Shown piece after piece: positions 1 to 9,103 of a stretch of DNA of 64,000 nt. The notes under the pieces were generated by a model that saw nothing but the letters and a program-made list of their open reading frames with translations, searched no databases and was not told the origin of the DNA. Source of the DNA: DASRAU01 sp035638075 (GTDB taxonomy: Bacteria; Acidobacteriota; Polarisedimenticolia; Gp22-AA2). The translations under genes were made by a program, and so were the position numbers. The stretch spans positions 62,001 to 126,000 of the forward strand of contig DASRAU010000003.1 in assembly GCA_035638075.1 (NCBI GenBank). Reading direction: 5' to 3'. The first letter of the stretch is position 1. The number at the start of each line of letters is the position of its first letter.

Positions 1-2
1 CG

Positions 3-992
3 CTGCGCCGGGCGCTCCAGGGAAGGACCGGGTCCTGGGGGCTGGTCGGGAAGAGCCGCGCCATGCAGGGTCTCTATGCGCTGATCGAGCAGGTGGCGCC
101 GAGCCGGTCCACGGTCCTGATCCAGGGGGAGAGCGGCACGGGCAAGGAGCTGGTCGCCCACGCCATCCATCTCAGGTCCGGGCGCCCGGCCGAATCGTTC
201 GTGGTGGTCAACTCGGGCAGCATGCCGGCCGACCTCCTGGAGAGCAATCTCTTCGGTCACGTGAAGGGGGCGTTCACCGGGGCGGTGGCGGCCAAGAAGG
301 GCCTGTTCGAGGTGGCGAACGGCGGGTCCATCTTCTTCGACGAGATCAGCAGCATCCGGCCGGAGGTGCAGGCGAAGCTCCTGCGCGTCATCCAGGAGAA
401 GGAGTTCCTGCCCCTCGGCGCGGTGCAGAGCGTCCAGGTGGACGTGCGGATCATCGCCGCCACCAACATCGACCTGATGGAGCTGGTGCGGCGGGGGGAG
501 TTCCGGGAGGACCTCTATTACCGCCTGAACGTCATCACCCTCGAGCTCCCCGCCCTCCGGGAGCGCCGGGAGGACATTCCGCCGCTGGTGGATCATTTCC
601 TCGCCAAATATACCGAGGAGAATCGGAAAACCATCCACAGCCTGACCCCCGAGGCCATGGCCCGGCTCATGGATCACCCCTGGCGCGGGAACGTGCGCGA
701 GCTGGAGAACGTCATCGAGAGGGCGGTCGTCCTCTCCAACGGCACGGAGATCGGGGTCGATCTGCTCCCGGAGGGCCTGCAGAACCCCCCGGTGCGCCCC
801 CCCGATGTGCAGTCCCTGCTCGTGGAAGGAACCTTCTCGTTCTACGAGACGATGGAGCGCTTCGAGCGGGAAATCATCAGCGAGAGCCTGCGCCGGGCGG
901 GGGGTGTCCAGCGCCGGGCGGCGGTTCTGCTGGGTCTGAAGGCCACCACCCTCAACGAGAAGATCAAGAGGTTGAAGATCGACCTCTCCTGA
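3..992 (+). CDS. Sigma-54-dependent transcriptional activator, 3' part (cut by window start)
   Basis: The reading frame is open from base 3, and the residues before the first Met (LVGKSRAMQ) already look like the start of an NtrC-type AAA+ domain, so the gene begins upstream of the window. In order I see Walker A GESGTGKE, the sigma-54 contact loop GAFTGA, Walker B GGSIFFDE, an R-finger region (FREDLYYRLN) and a C-terminal Fis-type helix-turn-helix (RRAAVLLGLKATTLNEKI). The family remodels the RNA polymerase-sigma54 closed complex using ATP. The N-terminal sensory domain (receiver, GAF or PAS) lies outside the window, so the signal is unknown. The gene is followed by about 270 bp and the TonB receptor on the same strand. 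The two promoter candidates there are sigma70-like, so I see no evidence that this activator controls the receptor. Confidence 0.95.
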   Translation: MRRALQGRTGSWGLVGKSRAMQGLYALIEQVAPSRSTVLIQGESGTGKELVAHAIHLRSGRPAESFVVVNSGSMPADLLESNLFGHVKGAFTGAVAAKKGLFEVANGGSIFFDEISSIRPEVQAKLLRVIQEKEFLPLGAVQSVQVDVRIIAATNIDLMELVRRGEFREDLYYRLNVITLELPALRERREDIPPLVDHFLAKYTEENRKTIHSLTPEAMARLMDHPWRGNVRELENVIERAVVLSNGTEIGVDLLPEGLQNPPVRPPDVQSLLVEGTFSFYETMERFEREIISESLRRAGGVQRRAAVLLGLKATTLNEKIKRLKIDLS

Positions 993-1062
993 ACCGGGGG
1001 GCCTGACCGGCCCCTACGCTGCATAGAGCCCGCAGGGGGGTGGGAGGGGGGGGATCATCTCC

Positions 1063-1090
1063 TTGACACACTTGGACTTGAAAGTATGAT
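1063..1090 (+). promoter_or_regulatory. Sigma70-type promoter candidate P1 upstream of the TonB receptor
   Basis: TTGACA (1063-1068) is followed after 16 bp by TATGAT (1085-1090). The -35 is perfect and the -10 has one mismatch. Transcription would start about 165 bp before the receptor start codon. Confidence 0.6.
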
Positions 1091-1143
1091 TACCACGCTT
1101 TCGCTTTCGTACCGGACGTGCTTTCGTCGAATCCGACTTCTTG

Positions 1144-1173
1144 TTGACAGTGCATCGCTCGTTTTTCTAGACT
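1144..1173 (+). promoter_or_regulatory. Second promoter candidate P2 upstream of the TonB receptor
   Basis: TTGACA (1144-1149) is followed by a poorer -10, TAGACT at 1168-1173, with an 18-bp spacer. The surrounding stretch is more AT-rich than its neighbours. Two perfect -35 hexamers 81 bp apart suggest tandem promoters and a leader of about 85-165 nt. The rest of the 993-1263 gap shows no further recognisable feature. Confidence 0.4.
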
Positions 1174-1263
1174 CCGCGTGACCGCAACAACGTGCGCGAG
1201 ACCAACTGGCCGGTGCCCAGCAGGGACTGATCGTCGCCATCGATCAGCCCGGAGGTCTTTTTG

Positions 1264-4200
1264 ATGGTCATGAGACGCTTTGCCTCTTCACTCCTGACCG
1301 CCCTTCTCGCACTCACGATCGCGGTTCCGGCTATGGCTCAGAGCACCGGTGGCCTGAGGGGCACCGTGCTCGACAAGGATGGTCAGCCGATCGTCGGCGC
1401 CACCGTGTCCGTGTCCAACCCGGATCTGAACATCAACACCGGCGCCGCGACCGACGCCAAGGGCGAGTTCCGCATCGCCCCCCTGCCTCCCGGCAAGGGG
1501 TACAGCCTCACCATCGCGTTTCCGACGATGGGGAAGATCACCCAGTCCGACATCGAAGTGCCCGCGAACAAGATGCTGGTCGTCCCGATCACCCTCCGGC
1601 CCAGCAAGGAGCTGACCGAGACGGTGAAGGTCACCGGCACCAGCGACGTGGTGGACACGGAGTCCACCACCACCAGCACGAACATCTCCTCCGAGTTCAT
1701 CGACGCGCTGCCGATCCTCGGACGCAACTACCAGGACGTCCTGACGCTGGCGCCCGGCGTGACCGACGTGGACGGCGACGGGAACCCGAACATCCACGGC
1801 GCCCGCGACACCGACGTCAACACGCTCGTGGACGGCGTCTCCACCGTGGACCCGGTCACGGGCCAGGTGGGACAGCAGCTCAACATCAACTCCATCCAGG
1901 ACGTCGAGGTCATCACCTCCGGCGCCTCGGCGGAGTTCGACCGCGCCCAGGGCGGGTTCGTGCGCGTCTCCACCAAGTCGGGCGGCAACGACTTCGAGGG
2001 CAGCTTCCGCTTCGACTACCGGGGCAGCGTGCTCGACGGCGACGGGGCCGGCATCGACGACGCGCACCTGCACGGCGGCCTGACCGAGCACGGCCTGCGC
2101 GACCTGACGTTCAACGACCTGCTCCCGGCGCTGACCGTCAGCGGGCCGATCGTCAAGGACAAGGCCTGGTACTTCGTCAGCGCCGAGTACCGGCAGATCG
2201 AGACGCCGATCAACTCGGTCACCCAGGCGTTCGTCCAGGAGCACGACGAGTTCCGCGTCTTCGGCAAGGCCTCGTGGGACATGTCCACGAACCACAAGCT
2301 GGTCTTCACCGCCACCATCGACCCGCAGCAGGACGACAACTTCGGTCTGAACTCGTTCACGGCCATCGAATCGGGGTACACGCAGTACAGCGGCGGGCGC
2401 AACCTGGTCCTCACCGAGCGGGCGGTGTTCAGCCCGAACGTCTTCCTCGAGACGACGGTGGCGGATTTCGTGACGCACCCCGAGTTTGTCCCGACGACGG
2501 ACGCGGACTCGAACCACAACGGCATGCTCTACGACGACCGCAACCACAACGGCTTCATCGACGCCACCGAGCGTGACGCCGGCGAGGACTGGGACCGTGA
2601 CGGCGCGTTCGACGTCTACGAGGATTTCCGGCCGAAAAACGGCCAGCTGGACGCGCTCGAAGACCTGGATCACGACGGCCGCCTGACCCCCGCGAAGGCC
2701 TGCGAGGGGATCCTGCGCGAGGACCTCGATTGCGATCACCACCTCGACAGTTTCAACGAGGACGACAACGGCAACGGCGTCCTGGACATCGGTGAGGACC
2801 GTGATGCCGACGGCCGTCTCGACACGGGCATCGAGGATCGCAACCACAACAACCAGCTCGACGATCGTCCGTTCCCGCTCGACAACAACCAGAGCATCCC
2901 GGACGAGACCGGCGCCAAAGGCAATTTCTACCCGTACCACGAGGCGGCGCCCACGCCGAGCGACCGTGACTACACGCTCGACTTCCGGACGCTGCGCGTC
3001 AGCGGTCCGTTCAACACCGATTTCACCGGGGACCGCGGGCGGCAGACGCTGCGCCAGGACCTGACGATGTTCGTCCCCGACTGGCACGGCCAGCACGAGC
3101 TGAAGACCGGGTACGTCATCGAAAAGGAACACTACGACCAGACGACGAACCTGCGCCCGCTCTCCGAGCCGAACCTGAAGCCACCGACGACCGGCGCGTT
3201 CATCGCCACCATCGGCGTCCTCCTCCCGGCCGAGAATCAGGTCCAGAACACCGCCACGTCGCTGACGGGGGCCCTCTACGTCCACGACACGTTCAAGCCG
3301 GTTCCGAACCTGACCCTCAACCTCGGTGTGAGGTTCACCCGCGAGAGTACCGATTCGTTCGGGTACTCGCAGTTCGATCCGTCCGCCCAGCGGGCCCTGT
3401 TCGACCGCCTGGGGGGGCTGACCGGCCAGCAGCTGGGCAAGGACGACACCACCATCGGTGACAACGATGGCCAGGACAACCATGGGATCTGCGACGATCA
3501 GTTGTTCTTCGGGAACGATCCCGGGTGCAAGGACCAGGAGCCCCAGCTGATCAAGGACATCCAGCAGGGGCTGCTGAAGACCAAGATCTCGCGCCTGACG
3601 CAGCACCACACGTCCACCTCGATCTCCGCCACCTCCCTCGCGACCCTGTTCCCCGAGGCGCTGAACCCCGACGGCACGCTCAACCGCGACAAGATGCGCG
3701 AGCTGGGAGCGACGTTCCAGACCGAGGAGCCGTTCCGCCTGACCAACAACAACCTGGCGCCGCGCCTGGCGGTCTCCTGGGATCCCTTCGCGGACTCGAA
3801 GACCAAGGTCTTCGCGTCGTGGGGCCGCTTCTACGACAAGCTCTTCCTGAACTCGGTCATCCGCGAGGAAGGCCCGGACACGATCCAGCGGTACTACAAG
3901 AAGGACACGGACTTCGTCAGCGACGCCGGTCTGCCGAACAACGGCTACGGCACGCCGCTTTCGAAGGCGCCGCCGAGCACCTCGCAGATCGACCGCGGGC
4001 TGCAGACCCCCTTCACCGACGAGTGGTCGGTCGGCTTCGAGCGCGAGCTGGCGCCGGAAGTCTCCCTCAGCCTGCGCTACATCCGGCGCGACGCGCGCCT
4101 GGGTCTGCAGGATCGCGACATCAACCACACCCTCCGCTACTTCGACGGCAAGCCCCTCGACCAGGTCGGCCAGCTGAATTTCGGACCCGGAGACGGCGGG

Positions 4201-4932
4201 TCGGGCACCCCCGCGGGGGACATGCTGCCGGACCTGTACATCCAGAACTTCTTCTTCAACCAGATCTACCGGCTCGGCAACTACAACACGTCCAAGTTCA
4301 GCGGCATCGAGCTGGAGATCACCAAGCGCCTGAGCCGCAAGTGGCAGATGGACGCCTCCTATTCGTACAGCCGCGCCCAGGGCGACGCCGAGGACTTCAC
4401 CTCGTCGCTCGGAGACGACCCGGCGGCGGTGCCGTACGAATACGGCTACCTGAACTTCGACCAGCGCCACATCGTGCGGTTCAACGGAACGACGTTCCTG
4501 CCGGGCGACTGGAGCGTCGGCGGCGTCGTGCAGTGGGCGACCGGCCTGCCGTACGCGCTCGAGACGACGGCGTTCTCGCTGGACAACTTCCAGTACCCGT
4601 CGTTCCGGACGCTGTTCGGCCGCGTGCAGTTCGACCCGGACCCCGACCACAACCCCAACACCATCGACGGCAAGTGGTATTTCCAGCCCGAAGACCGCAA
4701 CAGCCGGCGCAACAAGCCGCAGCTGAACATCGACCTGCAGGCGAGCAAGTCGTTCGTCATGGGGCGCTACAACTCCAAGCTGTTCCTGGCCGTGGCGAAC
4801 CTGCTCAACACGGACGATCTGACGATCACGACGTATCAGCCCGACAACCCGAACCGCGGCGGCGCGCTGCAGATCGACGCGAACCGGCGCTTCGGGCGGC
4901 GTTATTCGATCGGGTTCCAGTTCGAGTTCTGA
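1264..4932 (+). CDS. TonB-dependent outer-membrane receptor, Oar-like, with Asp-rich calcium-loop insert
   Basis: The protein has 1222 residues from ATG 1264. This start is chosen over TTG 1261 because GGAGGT at 1251-1256 sits 7 nt upstream. A signal peptide ends at about AMA|QS. Residues 30-115 form a carboxypeptidase-regulatory-like beta-sandwich (GGLRGTVLDKDGQPIVGATV). Residues 125-245 form the plug, with the Oar-like LPILGRNYQD segment. The remainder is a beta-barrel ending in the Phe-terminated strand GFQFEF, as Bam-assembled barrels do. The family takes up large substrates, often oligosaccharides or peptides, using TonB/ExbBD energy. Residues about 413-548 are unusual: an Asn/Asp/Gly-rich insert with repeated DxNxNGxxD-type loops like EF-hand or dockerin calcium sites, placed where an extracellular loop would be. 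The substrate is unknown. No susD-like partner is adjacent. Confidence 0.9.
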   Translation: MVMRRFASSLLTALLALTIAVPAMAQSTGGLRGTVLDKDGQPIVGATVSVSNPDLNINTGAATDAKGEFRIAPLPPGKGYSLTIAFPTMGKITQSDIEVPANKMLVVPITLRPSKELTETVKVTGTSDVVDTESTTTSTNISSEFIDALPILGRNYQDVLTLAPGVTDVDGDGNPNIHGARDTDVNTLVDGVSTVDPVTGQVGQQLNINSIQDVEVITSGASAEFDRAQGGFVRVSTKSGGNDFEGSFRFDYRGSVLDGDGAGIDDAHLHGGLTEHGLRDLTFNDLLPALTVSGPIVKDKAWYFVSAEYRQIETPINSVTQAFVQEHDEFRVFGKASWDMSTNHKLVFTATIDPQQDDNFGLNSFTAIESGYTQYSGGRNLVLTERAVFSPNVFLETTVADFVTHPEFVPTTDADSNHNGMLYDDRNHNGFIDATERDAGEDWDRDGAFDVYEDFRPKNGQLDALEDLDHDGRLTPAKACEGILREDLDCDHHLDSFNEDDNGNGVLDIGEDRDADGRLDTGIEDRNHNNQLDDRPFPLDNNQSIPDETGAKGNFYPYHEAAPTPSDRDYTLDFRTLRVSGPFNTDFTGDRGRQTLRQDLTMFVPDWHGQHELKTGYVIEKEHYDQTTNLRPLSEPNLKPPTTGAFIATIGVLLPAENQVQNTATSLTGALYVHDTFKPVPNLTLNLGVRFTRESTDSFGYSQFDPSAQRALFDRLGGLTGQQLGKDDTTIGDNDGQDNHGICDDQLFFGNDPGCKDQEPQLIKDIQQGLLKTKISRLTQHHTSTSISATSLATLFPEALNPDGTLNRDKMRELGATFQTEEPFRLTNNNLAPRLAVSWDPFADSKTKVFASWGRFYDKLFLNSVIREEGPDTIQRYYKKDTDFVSDAGLPNNGYGTPLSKAPPSTSQIDRGLQTPFTDEWSVGFERELAPEVSLSLRYIRRDARLGLQDRDINHTLRYFDGKPLDQVGQLNFGPGDGGSGTPAGDMLPDLYIQNFFFNQIYRLGNYNTSKFSGIELEITKRLSRKWQMDASYSYSRAQGDAEDFTSSLGDDPAAVPYEYGYLNFDQRHIVRFNGTTFLPGDWSVGGVVQWATGLPYALETTAFSLDNFQYPSFRTLFGRVQFDPDPDHNPNTIDGKWYFQPEDRNSRRNKPQLNIDLQASKSFVMGRYNSKLFLAVANLLNTDDLTITTYQPDNPNRGGALQIDANRRFGRRYSIGFQFEF

Positions 4933-4958
4933 CGCAGGAATCGACGGACGAGTTCCCG

Positions 4959-4989
4959 GGCCCCGCCGCGCTTCAAGCGCGACGGGGCC
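4959..4989 (+). terminator. Rho-independent-type hairpin after the TonB receptor
   Basis: GC-rich arms beginning GGCCCCG and ending CGGGGCC pair over about 13 bp with one mismatch and a short loop. A weak T-rich tail (TTCGATTGT) follows. The hairpin lies between the receptor stop and cysS. Confidence 0.6.
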
Positions 4990-5017
4990 TTCGATTGTCG
5001 GCCGGTGCGGGGGACCG

Positions 5018-6415
5018 TTGGGCATCAGATTCCACAACACGCTGACGCGCGCGGTCGAGCCGTTCAGCCCGATGCGCGCGGGCGAGGTCGGGCTGTACAC
5101 CTGCGGCCCGACCGTCTACGACTACGCGCACATCGGCAACTTCCGCACCTACCTGTGGGAGGACCTGCTCCGCCGCCACCTGGAATGTCGCGGCTTCCAG
5201 GTGACCCAGGTGATGAACCTGACGGACGTCGACGACAAGACGATCGCCGGAGCGCTCAAGAACGGCCGGGCGCTCGACGACCACACGAAGACCTACATCG
5301 ACGCCTTCTTCGAGGACCTCGACGCGCTCGGCATCCAGCGGGCCGCGCTGTACCCGCGGGCCACGCAGCACGTCCCCGAGATGACGGCGCTCATGGAGCG
5401 CCTGCGCGCCGGCGGGCACCTGTACGAGAGCAAGGGGTCGATCTACTTCCGCATCGACACCTTCCCCACCTACGGGCGCCTGTCGGGCCTCGACCCGGAC
5501 TCGGCGGCGGCGGGGCAGGCGCGCATCGACGCCGACGAGTACGACAAGGACAACCCCCGCGACTTCGCCGTCTGGAAGATGCGCAAGGGGGAGGAGCCGT
5601 TCTGGGAGTCGCCGTTCGGCGCCGGCCGTCCGGGGTGGCACCTGGAATGCTCCGCGATGTCGCTCAAGTACCTCGGGGAGACCTTCGACATCCACACGGG
5701 CGGCGTGGACAACATCTTCCCGCACCACGAGAACGAGATCGCCCAGAGCGAGGCCGCGACCGGCAAGCCCTTCGTCCGCACCTGGCTCCACGCCGCGCAC
5801 CTCATCGTGGACGGCGAGAAGATGTCCAAGTCGAAGGGGAACTTCTTCACGCTGCGCGACCTCATGGCCCGCGGCCACCGGCCGCGGCCGATCCGCTACC
5901 TGCTCCTGTCGGCCCACTACCGCAAGCAGCTCAACTTCACCTTCGAAGGGCTCGGCCAGGCGGAGGCGTCGCTGTGCCGGCTGGACGACCTGGCCGATCG
6001 TCTCGGCCGGACGCCGCTCGACGCGGGGACCTCGGACCTCTCGGAGCGCGCCTTTCGGGCGCGCGAGGAGATGCTCGAGGCGCTCGACAACGACCTCAAC
6101 ACGGCGGCCGCGCTGGCGCCCCTGTTCGACCTGGTGCGCGACGCCAACACGGCCCTCGACGCCGGCACCGCCCGTGCCGGCGACGGGGCGGCGGTGCGCG
6201 AGACGCTCGGCGTCTTCGAGCAGGTGTTCGGGATCCGGCTGGGCCCCGAGGGCTGCCTCGACTCCGAGGTGGAAGCCCTGATCGAGAAGCGGCAGGCGGC
6301 GCGCGCCGCGCGCGACTGGGCCGGCGCCGATGCGATCCGGAAGGAGCTGGTGGAGCGCGGCATCCTCCTCGAGGACACCCCGCAGGGGGTCCGCTGGAAG
6401 CGGAAGGGGTCCTGA
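5018..6415 (+). CDS. cysS: Cysteinyl-tRNA synthetase
   Basis: The protein has 465 residues, normal for the family, and charges tRNA-Cys in the cytoplasm. The class I signature is HIGN at residues 38-41, following the zinc-ligand segment CGPTVYDYA (Cys29). A second zinc ligand lies in GWHLECSAM (Cys211), with His in PHHENE. The catalytic loop KMSKS is at residues 268-272. The anticodon-binding helical domain follows. The start is taken as TTG 5018 (MGIRFHN) after a GGGGGA stretch; no ATG fits the conserved N-terminus. It opens a short run with the YraN gene. A tRNA-Cys gene lies about 2.5 kb downstream. Confidence 0.97.
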   Translation: MGIRFHNTLTRAVEPFSPMRAGEVGLYTCGPTVYDYAHIGNFRTYLWEDLLRRHLECRGFQVTQVMNLTDVDDKTIAGALKNGRALDDHTKTYIDAFFEDLDALGIQRAALYPRATQHVPEMTALMERLRAGGHLYESKGSIYFRIDTFPTYGRLSGLDPDSAAAGQARIDADEYDKDNPRDFAVWKMRKGEEPFWESPFGAGRPGWHLECSAMSLKYLGETFDIHTGGVDNIFPHHENEIAQSEAATGKPFVRTWLHAAHLIVDGEKMSKSKGNFFTLRDLMARGHRPRPIRYLLLSAHYRKQLNFTFEGLGQAEASLCRLDDLADRLGRTPLDAGTSDLSERAFRAREEMLEALDNDLNTAAALAPLFDLVRDANTALDAGTARAGDGAAVRETLGVFEQVFGIRLGPEGCLDSEVEALIEKRQAARAARDWAGADAIRKELVERGILLEDTPQGVRWKRKGS

Positions 6416-6453
6416 TCCCGGGCGGCACGGCCGAGGACGCCATCGACCCCGGT

Positions 6454-6852
6454 ATGACGGTCTCCGAGGAGCGCGATCGCTACCGCACGGCCCGCGCCTT
6501 CGGCCAGGGCGCCGAAGAGGCCGCGGCGCGGTTCCTCGAGGCGCGTGGAATGAGGGTGCTGGCGCGCTCCTTCCGCACCCGCTCCGGAGAGATCGACCTG
6601 ATCGTCCGTCATGGAGAGGTCCTGGTGTTCGTCGAGGTCAAGGCGCGCGCCAGCCTGTCGTGGGGAAGGCCCTCCGAGGCGGTCGGCTGGCGGAAGCGGG
6701 CCCGCATGGAGCGGGCGGCGCGCTTCTTCCTGCTGCGCCAGGGGTTCCACCCGGAGCCCCCGTGCCGCTTCGACGTCGTCGAAGTGCTCGCGCGTCCCGG
6801 CGAGCCCTGGCTGTTCCGCCACCTCGAAGACGCCTTCGGCACGGGCGGCTGA
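6454..6852 (+). CDS. YraN/UPF0102 family nuclease-fold protein
   Basis: The protein has 132 residues from ATG 6454. It shows the family pattern: GxxAEEAAARFLEARG, then VLARSFRTRSGEIDLIVRHG, then LVFVEVKAR. The E-I-D and E-V-K residues form a PD-(D/E)XK-like restriction-endonuclease core. The cellular role of the family is not firmly established; links to DNA processing and recombination are proposed. It starts 38 nt after cysS on the same strand and is probably co-transcribed with it. Confidence 0.9.
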   Translation: MTVSEERDRYRTARAFGQGAEEAAARFLEARGMRVLARSFRTRSGEIDLIVRHGEVLVFVEVKARASLSWGRPSEAVGWRKRARMERAARFFLLRQGFHPEPPCRFDVVEVLARPGEPWLFRHLEDAFGTGG

Positions 6853-6895
6853 GCAGTGCCGGAACCCCGGTCGGGACGCGGCCTTCGGGGCATGG

Positions 6896-6924
6896 TGGAC
6901 GCGGCCGCGGGCGATCACTATATT
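6896..6924 (+). promoter_or_regulatory. Promoter giving a nearly leaderless methyltransferase mRNA
   Basis: TGGACG (6896-6901), a 17-bp spacer, then TATATT (6919-6924). The ATG at 6935 is only 10 nt past the -10, so the expected transcript would have a leader of 0-4 nt. No Shine-Dalgarno sequence is visible. Confidence 0.55.
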
Positions 6925-6934
6925 GCACTCGCCC

Positions 6935-7699
6935 ATGGCCTCCCGGACCGAAGCGGTCGATCTCGACAGGACGCGCGACGTCGTCCACCAGGCGTATACC
7001 TCCACCGCCGCCCGGGTGCTGGAGCGCGGCTTCCGCGACAACCCGACCTACATCGCCACCAAGGCGCTGGTGGACTGGGATCTCCTCGAAGGGATCGATC
7101 TCACGGGCACGAGCGTCCTCAACGTCGGGTGCCTCGAGCCCATCGACGAGATGCACTTCGCGCGGCACGTCGGGCGCTGGACGGCGGTGGACGTGCACCC
7201 CGACGTCATCGGCATGGCCGAGACGATCGCGTGCCGGGAGATGCCCCCCGAGCAGTACCGCAAGCTGGTCTTCCGCGTCGAGGACGCCACCCGGCTGAGC
7301 TTCGCCGATGCCACGTTCGATCTCGCGGTCTCGTACTCGACCATCGAGCACATCCCCGGCGCCGAGGCGCGGCGGAAGGCCTTCGCCGAGATGGCCCGCG
7401 TGGTGCGTCCGGGCGGACACGTGGCGGTGACGGTCCCGAACCGGTACAGCACTTTCCTGCCGGCGCACCTGCGAAACCGCCGCGGCTCCAGCGACTACGG
7501 CTACTGCCACCTGTACGCGCCGCGTGAGCTGAAGCGCGACCTGCGCGCCTGCGGGCTCGAGATCGTCCGCTTCTCGTCGGAATGGCACGGGCTCCTGACC
7601 ATGCCCTCGTTCCTGCCGGGCTTCCTCAAGAGCGTCCTGTTCCCGCTGGTGTATTTCGGCGAGCGGATCGGCTGCCTGGCCCGGCGGCCTCTGCGATGA
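6935..7699 (+). CDS. Class I SAM-dependent methyltransferase
   Basis: The protein has 254 residues from ATG 6935. It has a Rossmann-type methyltransferase core. Motif I is degenerate (VLNVGCLEP), followed by an acidic residue in AVDVHPDVIG, the conserved VEDATRLSFADATFDLAVSY segment (split by strand beta4), and VVRPGGHVAVTVPN. The C-terminal part is hydrophobic (FLKSVLFPLVYFG), possibly a membrane-proximal helix. Such enzymes often methylate lipids, quinones or sugars, but the substrate cannot be told here. Its stop overlaps the next start (ATGA), so the two methyltransferases are translationally coupled and may act in one pathway. Confidence 0.85.
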   Translation: MASRTEAVDLDRTRDVVHQAYTSTAARVLERGFRDNPTYIATKALVDWDLLEGIDLTGTSVLNVGCLEPIDEMHFARHVGRWTAVDVHPDVIGMAETIACREMPPEQYRKLVFRVEDATRLSFADATFDLAVSYSTIEHIPGAEARRKAFAEMARVVRPGGHVAVTVPNRYSTFLPAHLRNRRGSSDYGYCHLYAPRELKRDLRACGLEIVRFSSEWHGLLTMPSFLPGFLKSVLFPLVYFGERIGCLARRPLR

Positions 7700-8667
7700 A
7701 CGCCCTCGCGGCGCGGCGGGAACAGAGTGCCGCCGCCGATGCCGATCCTCGCCGCTTCGAGGAGACCGGGGCCGGGCGCCTCCCCGGGCGCGAGAACGTC
7801 TACGGCCACCGCAAGCGCCTCGAGTTCATCGCCGCGCGCCTCGACGAACTGCGGGCCGCGCACCCGGGCGGTCCGCTGCGGGCCGACGCTGACGCGCCGC
7901 TGCGCGTCCTGGATTTCGGGTGCGGCACCGGCGTCATGATCACGCGTCCCCTGGCGATCCAGGGCCACCACATCACGGGCATCGACATCGACGCCGTCTC
8001 GATCGGCCGGGCCGTGCGGTTGAACGCCAATCCTCTGCTCGCCAACCTGGTGTACGTGGCGGGACGGATCGAGCAGCAGCCCTGGGAAGGCAGCTTCGAC
8101 GCCGTGATCGCCTCCGAGGTCCTCGAGCACATCCCCGATCCGCCGGCCTTCGTGGGCGTGCTGTCGCGCTGCCTGAAGCGGGACGGCCTGCTGATCCTCA
8201 CCGTCCCGAACGGCTACGGGGCGTTCGAGATCGACAGCCATGCCTGGGAGCTCCTCCGGAAGGTGCCCGGGTTCTGGCGGCTGGAGGCCGCCTGGCACCG
8301 GCTGCGCGCCGCCGTGCAGCGCCGCACCGGACGCCACGCCGCCGTGTCCGCCGCGACCGCGACGGAGGACGCGCCCGAGAGCCTCGCGACCCTCAACGAG
8401 AACTCACCGCACTGCCAGCGTTTCACGCGCGGCGCGGTGCTGCGCCTGTTCGAGTCGCTCGGCTTCGCCTGCGTCGCCGAGGGGCGGAGCGCGCTCTGGT
8501 CGGGCCCGATCGCCCACACGCTGTTCCGAGACAACCCGCGCCTCATCCGCTGGAACGGCAGCCTCGCCGACCGGCTGCCGGCCGGCCTCGCCTCGGGCTG
8601 GTACTTCGCCTTCCGGCGGGAGCCCGTGGCGACCCCTTCCGGTGCGTCCCCCTCCACTCCTGCTTGA
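7696..8667 (+). CDS. Class I SAM-dependent methyltransferase (second of a coupled pair)
   Basis: The protein has 323 residues. ATG 7696 overlaps the preceding TGA. Motif I is canonical (VLDFGCGTGVM), followed by GIDIDAVSIGRA, FDAVIASEVLEHIPDP and LKRDGLLILTVPNGYG. The layout resembles UbiG/Coq3-like or capsule and glycolipid methyltransferases. A Ala/Arg-rich linker separates the core from a C-terminal segment with NENSPHCQRFTRGAVLRLFESLGF, a layout common in small-molecule methyltransferases of class I. The substrate is unknown. Its stop codon lies inside the -35 hexamer of the tRNA-Gly promoter. Confidence 0.85.
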   Translation: MNALAARREQSAAADADPRRFEETGAGRLPGRENVYGHRKRLEFIAARLDELRAAHPGGPLRADADAPLRVLDFGCGTGVMITRPLAIQGHHITGIDIDAVSIGRAVRLNANPLLANLVYVAGRIEQQPWEGSFDAVIASEVLEHIPDPPAFVGVLSRCLKRDGLLILTVPNGYGAFEIDSHAWELLRKVPGFWRLEAAWHRLRAAVQRRTGRHAAVSAATATEDAPESLATLNENSPHCQRFTRGAVLRLFESLGFACVAEGRSALWSGPIAHTLFRDNPRLIRWNGSLADRLPAGLASGWYFAFRREPVATPSGASPSTPA

Positions 8668-8693
8668 CAGGGTCGGGGAGCCCTTCGTATAGT
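8664..8693 (+). promoter_or_regulatory. tRNA-Gly promoter
   Basis: TTGACA (8664-8669), an 18-bp spacer and TATAGT (8688-8693), 26 nt before the mature tRNA 5' end. The -35 overlaps the stop codon of the preceding methyltransferase. Confidence 0.75.
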
Positions 8694-8719
8694 TTTTCGC
8701 CATCCACGGAGACGAATGA

Positions 8720-8794
<75 letters not shown>

Positions 8795-8801
8795 ACATTC
8801 G

Positions 8802-8828
8802 ACGCCGGCCCTTCGGGGCCGGCGTTTT
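8802..8828 (+). terminator. Rho-independent terminator after tRNA-Gly
   Basis: Ten-base-pair stem ACGCCGGCCC / GGGCCGGCGT around a TTCG tetraloop (8812-8815), followed by TTTT at 8825-8828. Confidence 0.9.
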
Positions 8829-8866
8829 CGTTCCGGCGCCCACGCCGCCGTGCCCGGGTCGCGCCG

Positions 8867-8895
8867 TTGACTCCCGCTTGCCCCGCCGTTATAGT
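8867..8895 (+). promoter_or_regulatory. tRNA-Cys promoter
   Basis: TTGACT (8867-8872), a 17-bp spacer and TATAGT (8890-8895). The -10 is identical to that of the tRNA-Gly promoter. Confidence 0.75.
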
Positions 8896-8930
8896 CGCGG
8901 CATCCTTACGAAGTCGATGCTGACGGTCAG

Positions 8931-9005
8931 GGCGGCGTAGCCAAGCGGTAAGGCAGAGGTCTGCAAAACCTCGATGCATCGGTTCGATTCCGATCGCCGC
9001 CTCCA
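8931..9005 (+). tRNA. tRNA-Cys (anticodon GCA)
   Basis: A 75-nt cloverleaf with encoded CCA. The acceptor stem GGCGGCG pairs with CGCCGCC. The anticodon arm GAGGT/ACCTC encloses GCA at 8963-8965. The discriminator base is T (U73), the known identity element for cysteinyl-tRNA synthetase. I see no clear intrinsic terminator in the 98 bp before the next gene. Confidence 0.97.
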
Positions 9006-9103
9006 CCGTCGGACCGCGGTCGCGTCCTGCGTGCGTCGCTCCCCGGCCTCGGAGTCGAGGTGACGCGAGGTCCCCGGAACATTCCCACGGCCGGCGGAGT
9101 GCG

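Noticed and set aside
1288..5100. Antisense open frame of 1270 codons opposite the TonB receptor
   Set aside because: The same codon-bias artefact; the translated sequence lacks domains and the plus-strand receptor is certain.
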